The notes under the pieces: generated by a model
The model's database searches: none
Seen by the model: the letters and a program-made list of their open reading frames with translations, nothing else
What the model was told of the DNA's origin: nothing
Program-made: the position numbers and the translations under genes
Shown: positions 6,433 through 11,720 of the stretch, piece after piece
Position numbering within the stretch: position 1 is the first letter of the stretch
How the letters are laid out: each line of letters begins with the position of its first letter
Origin: Clostridiaceae bacterium
GTDB lineage: Bacteria; Bacillota; Clostridia; Saccharofermentanales; DTU023
Assembly (NCBI GenBank): GCA_012841255.1
Contig: DUUZ01000164.1
Location: 1 to 11,720 of the forward strand
Direction: 5' to 3'
DNA length: 11,720 nt

Positions 6433-7472
6433 TCATGGCCGCCTTCTCTCGAGCAGGCCCAAAGCCACTCACCGGCTTCCTTGCCCATGCGGGCCAGGGC
6501 TTCCTCCATGGTCATCCCGGTCAGGGTCATGCCGGCCGCTTTCACATGGCCGCCCCCGCCGTAGCCCAGGGCAAAGGCCGCAGAGTCAAAGCAGCTGTTG
6601 GAGCGGATACTGACCCGGATGTCCCCGCTTTCGGTTTCGATCAGCAGGAAGACAGCGGCGGCATTGTCGGCCGCCCGGATTTCGGAGGCCAGGTTGGACA
6701 GTTCGTCGTCCGGGGCTCCCCGTCTTTTCAGCATGGCCTGGGTGACGTGGGCCAGGATGATCCGGCCGTCGGCTGACGTGGTGATGGTGGAGAAGATATC
6801 CCCCTTGATCTGCAGGCGGGGGATGCTGGTCCGGTCGTAGAGATTGTAGTGGAGTTCCGCCAGATCGAGATCGGGGAAGCGTTCCATCAAGAGAGCCGCC
6901 TGGCGGAGTACCAGGGGCGTGGTGTTGCTATAGGCATAGCGTCCGGTGTCGGTGATGACACCGGCCAGGAGCAGGATGGCGGTGGTCTGATCCAATATGG
7001 GACGGCCCAGGTGCATCTCCAGGTCCCAGATGAGTTCGAAGGCCAGTTCACAGGACGAGGAGGCTGCGGGGTCGATCAGGTCCAAAAATCCCAGGTCCTC
7101 TGTATAGACATGGTGGTCAATGGCACCCCGGAGCGGAGTCTTCAAGAAGCAGTCCCCCCGCAGGCCCATGCGGCCGGCCTCATGGCAGTCGATGGCCAGG
7201 GCCAGGTCAAAGACCGGGCAATCATATTCGTCCGAAAAGACAATCAGGTCTTCCAGGCCGGGCAGGTGGGACAGGGAGTCCGGCACCTCCTCGCCTGCGA
7301 TGACGCTGGTCTTCAGACCCAGCTTCTCAAAGCTGCGGGCAAGGGCAACGGAGGCGCCGATGGCATCGGCGTCAAAGCGCTCATGCGGAAAAAGGCCGAT
7401 GTGTCCTTCCACGCCGGCCAGATCGAGCACAATCTCAAGCAGTCGGTTCCCCGCCTCCCGGGACTGTTTCAT
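6429..7472 (-). CDS. nrnA: DHH/DHHA1 phosphoesterase, NrnA-like oligoribonuclease / pAp phosphatase
   Basis: Probable Mn-dependent enzyme that degrades very short RNAs and may dephosphorylate pAp or cyclic dinucleotide products. With the ATG at 7472 the protein has 347 residues. DHH motifs: HERFDADAIG (30-39; metal-binding His and two Asp kept, but the family's PDGDAIGS is altered), AIDCHEAGRMG (94-104), IDHH (118-121), ITDTGRYAYS (173-182). The DHHA1 domain has SIRSN (288-292) and GYGGGGHVKAAG (303-314). The Asn usually found three residues after DHH is replaced (DHHVYTED). A longer form from 7520 is open in frame, but AGGAGGAGGAG lies four bases before 7472 and that start puts the first motif at the normal distance from the N-terminus. 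The gene overlaps rbfA by 38 nt and truB by 4 nt. Confidence 0.93.
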   Translation of the reverse strand: MKQSREAGNRLLEIVLDLAGVEGHIGLFPHERFDADAIGASVALARSFEKLGLKTSVIAGEEVPDSLSHLPGLEDLIVFSDEYDCPVFDLALAIDCHEAGRMGLRGDCFLKTPLRGAIDHHVYTEDLGFLDLIDPAASSSCELAFELIWDLEMHLGRPILDQTTAILLLAGVITDTGRYAYSNTTPLVLRQAALLMERFPDLDLAELHYNLYDRTSIPRLQIKGDIFSTITTSADGRIILAHVTQAMLKRRGAPDDELSNLASEIRAADNAAAVFLLIETESGDIRVSIRSNSCFDSAAFALGYGGGGHVKAAGMTLTGMTMEEALARMGKEAGEWLWACSREGGHE

Positions 7473-7854
7473 CTTGCTCCTCCTCCTGCCGCCTCCGGGC
7501 AGCAGCTTCGTCCTGTTCACGGACCTTGCGGATCAGTTCGTCCATGGCCTCGCCTTCCCGGATGCTCCGGTCTTCGATGAAGTGAAGGCGGGGGACCTTT
7601 CTGGACCGCATCTGGGAGGCCAGCTCCGTCCGCAAAAAGCCCTTGGCTTTTTCGAAGGCGGCCTGGACGCCCTCCCGGGCCTTGTCGTCGCCGTAGACGC
7701 TGTAGTAGATCCGGGCATTGCCCAGGTCACGGGACAGGTCCACCGCGGTAATAGAGACATTCTCGTTGATTCTGGGGTCATTCAAGCGGCGCGGGACCAG
7801 GCTGGCCATGATCCTGCGGATTTCGTCGCCCATACGGTCAGAACGGTTACGCAT
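7435..7854 (-). CDS. rbfA: 30S ribosome-binding factor RbfA
   Basis: Assembly factor that binds immature 30S subunits near the 5' end of 16S rRNA and is needed for late maturation and cold adaptation. The 139-residue product has the KH-like fold signatures: basic N-terminal helix (RNRSDRMGDEIRRIMASLV), NDPRI (25-29), the strand ITAVDLSRDLGNARIYYSVYG (35-54 region), FEKAKGFLRTELASQMRSRKVP (about 67-88) and LHFIEDRSI (89-97). Residues after about 112 form a charged tail (KVREQDEAAARRRQEEEQDE) not needed for the fold; its last part is encoded by bases that also serve as the nrnA SD and start. The start overlaps the infB 3' end by 8 nt, with AGGAGGAGG inside infB. infB-rbfA adjacency is conserved across bacteria. 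Confidence 0.96.
   Translation of the reverse strand: MRNRSDRMGDEIRRIMASLVPRRLNDPRINENVSITAVDLSRDLGNARIYYSVYGDDKAREGVQAAFEKAKGFLRTELASQMRSRKVPRLHFIEDRSIREGEAMDELIRKVREQDEAAARRRQEEEQDETVPGGGEPTA
7477..7487 (-). promoter_or_regulatory. Ribosome binding site of nrnA, inside the rbfA coding region
   Basis: AGGAGGAGGAG on the minus strand, four bases before the ATG at 7472. It decides the start against the longer reading from 7520. In the rbfA frame the same bases encode Gln-Glu-Glu-Glu-Gln of the RbfA tail. Confidence 0.88.
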
Positions 7855-10777
7855 CGGCCTCCTCCTCCCTCATGGTGTAGGCCTCGATATGGTCCCCCAC
7901 CTTGATGTCGTTGAATCTCTCCAGGCTGACTCCGCACTCGTAGCCTGCGGCCACTTCCCGGACATCGTCCTTGAAACGGCGAAGTGAGGCCAGTTTGGTT
8001 TCGTAGATGACAACCCCGTCCCGAAGGAGCCGGACGCTATCGTTGCGGTTGATCCGGCCGTCTGTGACATAGCAGCCGGCGATTGTGCCGACGCTGGAGG
8101 CGTGGAAGACTTCCCGGACTTCCAGATGTCCCACGACCACTTCCTTGAAGACCGGTCCCAGAAGGCCCTTCATGGCCCGTTCGACCTCTTCGATGGCCTC
8201 GTAGATGACCCGGTACATGTGGATGTCCACATCGGAATCCTGGGCCACCTGGGCCGCTGTGGCGGCGGGGCGGACGTTGAAGCCGATGATGATGGCGTTG
8301 GCCACCTCGGCCAGACGGATGTCCGACTCGGTGATGGCGCCGACGGCCCCGTGGATGACCTGCACCCGGATCTTGTCGTTGGACAGATTCTCCATGGAGG
8401 AGGTCATGGCTTCGACGGAACCCTGGGCATCGCCCTTGATGATGATGTTGAGGTCGATGACTTCTTCGTCGCCCATGCGGTCGAAGAGTTTCTCAAGCGA
8501 CATGCGGGAGGTCTGGCGAAGTGCCGACTCCCGTTCCTCGGTCCGGCGCTTGTCGACCAGGTCACGGGCGACCCGTCCGTTCTCCACCTGGTAGAGGGTG
8601 TCCCCGCCCTCCGGTACGCCGGCAAGGCCCGTGATCTCCACGGGGGTGGAAGGTCCGGCCGCTTCGATCGCCTGGCCCCGGTCGTTGTTCATCATGCGGA
8701 TGCGGCCGATGGTCGAACCGACTACGACGACATCCCCCTGGCGCAGCGTTCCCCGCTGGACCAGGATGGTGGCGATGGGACCCCGGGTGGGATCCAGCTT
8801 GGCCTCGATGACGGTGCCCTTGGCCTGGCGGTCGGGGTTGGCCCGAAGATCCAGGACGTCTGCGGTGAGCAGAATCATCTCCAGGAGCTCGTCCATGTTC
8901 TGGCCGGTCTTGGCTGAGACAGGGACCATGGTGGTCTGGCCGCCCCAGTCAGAACCCATGAGGCCGTACTGGGCAAGCTCCCGCTTGACCCGTTCGACGT
9001 CGGCCGTGGGCTTGTCAATTTTATTGATGGCGACAATGATCTCGGTGTCGGCGGCCTTGGCGTGGTTGATGGCCTCGACCGTCTGCGGCATGACGCCGTC
9101 GTCGGCCGCGACAACCAGGATGGCGATGTCGGTGACCTGGGCGCCCCGGGCGCGCAGAGTGGTAAAGGCCTCATGGCCGGGGGTGTCCAGGAAGGTGATG
9201 GTCCGTCCGCTGACATTGACCGAGTAGGCCCCGATATGCTGGGTGATGCCGCCGGCTTCGCCTGCGGTCACGGAGGATTCCCGGATATAGTCCAGGATGG
9301 AGGTCTTGCCGTGGTCGACGTGGCCCATGACCACGACAACCGGCGGGCGGGCGACCAGATCCTCGTCGGCGTCCACGGTTTCGTCAAAGAGGATGTCTTC
9401 CTCGGTGATTTCCACCAGGCGCTCACTCTCAATGCCGAATTCAGCCGTGATGATGGCTGCGGTATCGTAGTCGATCTCCTGGTTGATGGCCGCCATGACG
9501 CCCAGTCCCATGAGTTTCATGATGACGTCGGTGGTGGTCTTCTTCAGGGCTTCGGCCAGCTCCTTGACGGTCAGGGTACCGGGCAGGGTGACCTTGGTCA
9601 GCTGGGCAACAACCCGCTTGGGCTGTTCGCTTGCCTGCTCTGCCGGTCTGCCCCGGCGGCGTCTTCCGCCCCGGTCCAGAGTCTCGGCCTGCTCGCGGCG
9701 GCCGCGGTCGCGGTAGTCGTCCTTGCGGGTCCGGCTTCTCTGGCTTTTGCGGGAGGCGCCGGGCTTGCCCGCATCGGGTGCCGCTTCAGGCGGCGGGATG
9801 GGAGGCGCCATGCCGGGCGAACCCTGGGGCCGGCTCCTGGGCGCGGATGCCGGCCGGCCTTGGGGGGCCGGACGGCGGTCGTCCCGCTGTTCGCGGGGAC
9901 CGGTGGGCCTGGGAGGCCTTTGGCGCTCGACGGCCGGGATATCGCTGCCGGCACCGACATAACTGCCCCGCTGGGCGCGCAACGGTTTGCCGTCGGCGGT
10001 CGTCAGGGGCACAGGCCGGCTGGCCGCAGGTGCGGCCGGAGCCTGAGGCTCGGGGGTCGTAATCTGCTCAGTAATGGGCAGGGACCGCTCGGCCACGCTC
10101 AGAGGCCTGGGCTTGGCAGGCGCCTTTCTGGGGGCTTCCCTTTTTGGCGCTTCTTTTTTCTCGGGAACCGGAAGAGGCTTGGCAGCCGCCGGTTTCTCCA
10201 GGGGTTTTTCAGCCTTTTTAACAGGCGGTTTTTCAACTTTAACGGTTTTTTCCTCCGCTTTGGCAGCAGGCTTCTCCTTGACTTCCGGCTTGGCCTTGAC
10301 GGCCGCTTCTGCCGCAGGCTTGGGCTTTTCGGGCTCAGCCTTGGGAGGCGCCGGGGCCTTGACTTCAGCAACCGGGGGCGCAGGAGGAGCCGGGGGCTCT
10401 GCCTGGACAGAAACTGCAGGTTCAGCTGCAGGTTTCACTTCCACCGGGGCTTCTGCCACAACTGCAGGCGCAGCTTCCGGCTCCGGCACAGGTTCGGCTT
10501 CCACTTTGGGCTTTTTCACAATCTTAATAACCCCGGGGATAACCTTGCCGGAGATCCCCTGGATATCAATGGTTGAGGGGGTGGGCAGGTCTCTTAAATC
10601 CTGATCGGGTGACGGCTCAAGGTCTTCCGGTTCGGGTTCGGGTGCAGGCGGCGCGGGCGGCGCTTCAGCTTCGACAAAAGCCTCGAAATCTTCCTGCTCC
10701 CGTCTTTGCCTTTCCAGCTCTTCTTCCGTAATAAATCCTGACATGAGCCCTGAATTTGCTTCTTCTCGTTTCGCCAT
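7847..10777 (-). CDS. infB: Translation initiation factor IF-2
   Basis: GTPase that brings fMet-tRNA to the 30S subunit and promotes subunit joining. The 976-residue protein has a long low-complexity N-terminus (about 1-392), one IF2_N helical domain (about 395-450, LTVKELAEALKKTTTDVIMKL region), then the G domain: G1 GHVDHGKT (485-492), G2 GGITQHIGAY (509-518), G3 DTPGHEAF (531-538), G4 NKID (585-588), G5 SAKTG (621-625). Domain II follows (about 655-740), domain III with IIIKGDAQGSVEAM (about residues 800-813), and the fMet-tRNA-binding domain IV to the end. It is much longer than B. subtilis IF2 (716 residues) because of the linker. The N-terminus lacks the small helical subdomain (VYELAKEL type) that Firmicute IF2 often starts with. 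Start ATG has GGGGAGG 12 bases upstream; ylxR ends seven bases upstream, with no ylxQ between. Confidence 0.98.
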   Translation of the reverse strand: MAKREEANSGLMSGFITEEELERQRREQEDFEAFVEAEAPPAPPAPEPEPEDLEPSPDQDLRDLPTPSTIDIQGISGKVIPGVIKIVKKPKVEAEPVPEPEAAPAVVAEAPVEVKPAAEPAVSVQAEPPAPPAPPVAEVKAPAPPKAEPEKPKPAAEAAVKAKPEVKEKPAAKAEEKTVKVEKPPVKKAEKPLEKPAAAKPLPVPEKKEAPKREAPRKAPAKPRPLSVAERSLPITEQITTPEPQAPAAPAASRPVPLTTADGKPLRAQRGSYVGAGSDIPAVERQRPPRPTGPREQRDDRRPAPQGRPASAPRSRPQGSPGMAPPIPPPEAAPDAGKPGASRKSQRSRTRKDDYRDRGRREQAETLDRGGRRRRGRPAEQASEQPKRVVAQLTKVTLPGTLTVKELAEALKKTTTDVIMKLMGLGVMAAINQEIDYDTAAIITAEFGIESERLVEITEEDILFDETVDADEDLVARPPVVVVMGHVDHGKTSILDYIRESSVTAGEAGGITQHIGAYSVNVSGRTITFLDTPGHEAFTTLRARGAQVTDIAILVVAADDGVMPQTVEAINHAKAADTEIIVAINKIDKPTADVERVKRELAQYGLMGSDWGGQTTMVPVSAKTGQNMDELLEMILLTADVLDLRANPDRQAKGTVIEAKLDPTRGPIATILVQRGTLRQGDVVVVGSTIGRIRMMNNDRGQAIEAAGPSTPVEITGLAGVPEGGDTLYQVENGRVARDLVDKRRTEERESALRQTSRMSLEKLFDRMGDEEVIDLNIIIKGDAQGSVEAMTSSMENLSNDKIRVQVIHGAVGAITESDIRLAEVANAIIIGFNVRPAATAAQVAQDSDVDIHMYRVIYEAIEEVERAMKGLLGPVFKEVVVGHLEVREVFHASSVGTIAGCYVTDGRINRNDSVRLLRDGVVIYETKLASLRRFKDDVREVAAGYECGVSLERFNDIKVGDHIEAYTMREEEADA
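7858..7870 (-). promoter_or_regulatory. Ribosome binding site of rbfA, inside the infB 3' end
   Basis: AGGGAGGAGGAGG on the minus strand ends three bases before the rbfA ATG, with the core AGGAGG at 7866-7861 placed six bases before it. In the infB frame it supplies codons for Arg-Glu-Glu-Glu near the IF2 C-terminus (MREEEADA). Confidence 0.85.
9608..10660 (-). other. Low-complexity linker region of infB (residues about 40-390)
   Basis: This part of the IF2 reading frame changes composition twice. Residues 40-240 are dominated by Pro, Ala, Lys and Glu in irregular PAKE-type units (runs such as PPAPPAPPV and KKAEKPLEKPAAAK). Residues 265-390 switch to Arg, Gly, Pro and Gln (RGRREQ, GGRRRRGR). 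No exact DNA tandem repeat is obvious. It is predicted disordered and probably a flexible, RNA- or ribosome-contacting tether. The same base bias opens long antisense reading frames rich in Gly, Leu and Phe that I regard as artefacts. Confidence 0.8.
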
Positions 10778-10784
10778 ACTCAGC

Positions 10785-11063
10785 TCATTCCTCCCCTTTG
10801 TCCTGTAAGGCCGTTACCGCCTGATCGATGTCGATCCATATTGTTTCCGGCACCGGACACCGCAATGCCCGCTGCAATGATTGTCTTTTCCTGGCCCGGG
10901 CCCGGCAGTCCTGATCCTGACACAGGTAGGCGCCCCGCCCCGGCTTACGGCCGGTGTCATCAATAGAAACCTGGCCCTCTTTATTTGCGACGATCCGGAT
11001 CAGATCCTTTTGCAAAAAGATCCCCCGGCATCCGACGCAGGTCCGTTCCGGTTCTTTTCTCAA
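10785..11063 (-). CDS. ylxR: YlxR/RnpM family RNA-binding protein (DUF448)
   Basis: Small basic nucleic-acid-binding protein; in B. subtilis the homologue (RnpM) binds the RNase P RNA and damps its activity. The 92-residue product has the family pattern: RTCVGCR (7-13), DLIRIV (20-25), DDTGRKPGRGAYLC (35-48), and a basic helix RARARKRQSLQRAL (54-67). Four cysteines (C9, C12, C48, C53) form two pairs that could bind a metal. No ATG lies in the first part of the frame; the start is taken as TTG at 11063, overlapping the nusA stop as TTGA, with GGAGACGGAAGC just upstream. That suggests low, nusA-coupled translation. The ylxQ gene, which usually follows, is absent. Confidence 0.93.
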   Translation of the reverse strand: MRKEPERTCVGCRGIFLQKDLIRIVANKEGQVSIDDTGRKPGRGAYLCQDQDCRARARKRQSLQRALRCPVPETIWIDIDQAVTALQDKGEE

Positions 11064-11720
11064 GCTTCCGTCTCCGGCTCTTCCTCACCCAATGATTCCA
11101 GGGTATCGGAGAGCATATTCAGGTATTCGGCCGCCGACTGACCGTCCGTGACGACCAGTTCCTCTTCGGACTCCTCATCACTATAGCCGTCTTCGTCCAA
11201 ATATTCGCCGCGTTCCAGCTCATCGGCTGCAACGGCTTCATCAAAGTCGGACATCCAGGCCGCCTCCAGCATCTCCCGATACTGGGTTTCGCTCTTGATG
11301 TCGATCTTCCATTCGGTCAGTTTGGCGGCAAGCCTTGCATTTTGTCCTTCCTTGCCGATGGCCAGCGACAGCTGGTGATCGGCCACAATCACCCGCGCGC
11401 TCTGCTCATCCTCATCCAGCACCACGCGGATGACGCGGGCGGGTGACAGGGCGGCTGAGATGAACTCGGTGATGTCGGAGCTCCACTCGATGATGTCGAT
11501 CTTCTCGCCGTTCAGTTCGGTGATGACCGACTGGACCCGGACGCCCCGCTGTCCCACACAGGCGCCGACGGCGTCGATGTTGGAGTCGTGGCTGGTCACG
11601 GCCATCTTGGTCCGTGAGCCGGCTTCGCGGGCGATGTTGATGATCTCCACGATCCCCGCCCCGATCTCCGGAACTTCCTGTTCAAAGAGGCGGCGGACCA
11701 GGCCCGGGTGGCTTCTGGAC
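11060..11720 (-). CDS. nusA: Transcription termination/antitermination factor NusA, C-terminal 219 residues
   Basis: RNA polymerase-binding factor that modulates pausing, intrinsic termination and antitermination. The first complete codon in the window is at 11719, and the upstream part is missing. Visible: end of the S1 region (RSHPGLVRRLFEQEVPEI, residues 2-19), KH1 with GQRG (56-59), KH2 with GKEG (122-125) and the NARLAAKLTEWKIDI helix, as in all NusA. After KH2 a tail of about 70 residues (from about 150) is strongly acidic, with about 26 Asp/Glu, one Arg and no Lys. B. subtilis NusA stops soon after KH2, so this is an acidic extension, but not the repeated AR domains of E. coli. An apparent GTG start at 11650 is only an internal Val codon. 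The stop overlaps the ylxR TTG. Confidence 0.97.
   Translation of the reverse strand, partial: SRSHPGLVRRLFEQEVPEIGAGIVEIINIAREAGSRTKMAVTSHDSNIDAVGACVGQRGVRVQSVITELNGEKIDIIEWSSDITEFISAALSPARVIRVVLDEDEQSARVIVADHQLSLAIGKEGQNARLAAKLTEWKIDIKSETQYREMLEAAWMSDFDEAVAADELERGEYLDEDGYSDEESEEELVVTDGQSAAEYLNMLSDTLESLGEEEPETEA

Noticed and set aside
7473..7520. 16-residue N-terminal extension of NrnA from the ATG at 7520
   Set aside because: No SD for 7520, while AGGAGGAGGAG sits four bases before 7472, and the extension (LLPGGGRRRSK) does not resemble the family N-terminus.
6849..7905. Two long plus-strand frames (6849-7580 and 7120-7905) opposite nrnA and rbfA
   Set aside because: They overlap each other and two well-supported minus-strand genes; shadow frames.
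8102..8917. 271-codon plus-strand frame opposite infB domains II-III
   Set aside because: Asp/Gly/His-rich product is the reverse complement of conserved IF2 sequence; no start signal or homology seen.
9062..10576. A 504-codon plus-strand open frame opposite infB, and an overlapping Gly/Ala/Ser-rich 176-codon frame
   Set aside because: Both mirror the low-complexity Pro/Ala/Lys/Glu and GTPase codons of infB; composition is biased, no domain is recognisable and the sense gene is unambiguous.
11650..11720. nusA starting at the GTG at 11650
   Set aside because: The frame continues upstream to the window edge with conserved NusA sequence (RSHPGLVRRLFEQEVPEI), so the GTG is an internal Val codon.
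1..11720. A novel defence, mobile or secondary-metabolism system
   Set aside because: Every large minus-strand frame belongs to a known housekeeping family, spacing is tight, and there are no transposases, att sites, repeats arrays or composition shifts outside the IF2 linker.

Overview
The window reads as a gene-dense stretch of a GC-rich (roughly 58-60%) Bacillota chromosome, most likely class Clostridia. The evidence is the order nusA-ylxR-infB-rbfA-nrnA-truB-ribF, a DHH-family NrnA in that cluster, strong purine-rich Shine-Dalgarno (SD) sequences, and mraZ-rsmH-ftsL-PBP. I cannot name a genus. All 13 genes lie on the minus strand, so transcription runs from high to low coordinates. Both end genes (nusA and a class B penicillin-binding protein) are cut by the window edges. 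There are no RNA genes, mobile elements, CRISPR arrays or signs of recent transfer.

Transcription unit 1 (11720 to about 2338): nusA (3' part), ylxR/rnpM, infB, rbfA, nrnA, truB, ribF, lgt, rodA. It joins the transcription/translation/ribosome-maturation cluster (NusA, YlxR, IF2, RbfA, NrnA, TruB, RibF) to two membrane-envelope genes (Lgt for lipoprotein lipidation, RodA for peptidoglycan polymerisation). Genes overlap or are separated by 31 nt at most, and several SD sequences sit inside the preceding gene. A rho-independent terminator (2338-2360) follows rodA.

Transcription unit 2 (about 2320 to 1 and beyond): a short promoter region followed by mraZ, rsmH, ftsL and the start of a division PBP, i.e. 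the head of a dcw cluster. The promoter has TTGACA and an extended TAGAAT, with four GTGG boxes in two 10-bp-spaced pairs, matching the expected layout for MraZ autoregulation. mraZ starts with GTG behind a triplicated GGA-type SD.

I do not see an undescribed system here. The points worth a second look are the regulatory architecture of the mraZ promoter, the coupling of lgt-rodA to the nusA-infB operon, the absence of ylxQ and of the N-terminal helical subdomain of IF2, SD sequences that encode acidic C-termini of the upstream protein, and some motif deviations in NrnA and RibF. The two operons are separated by only 151 bp (2242-2392); no stretch over 300 bases lacks a gene.
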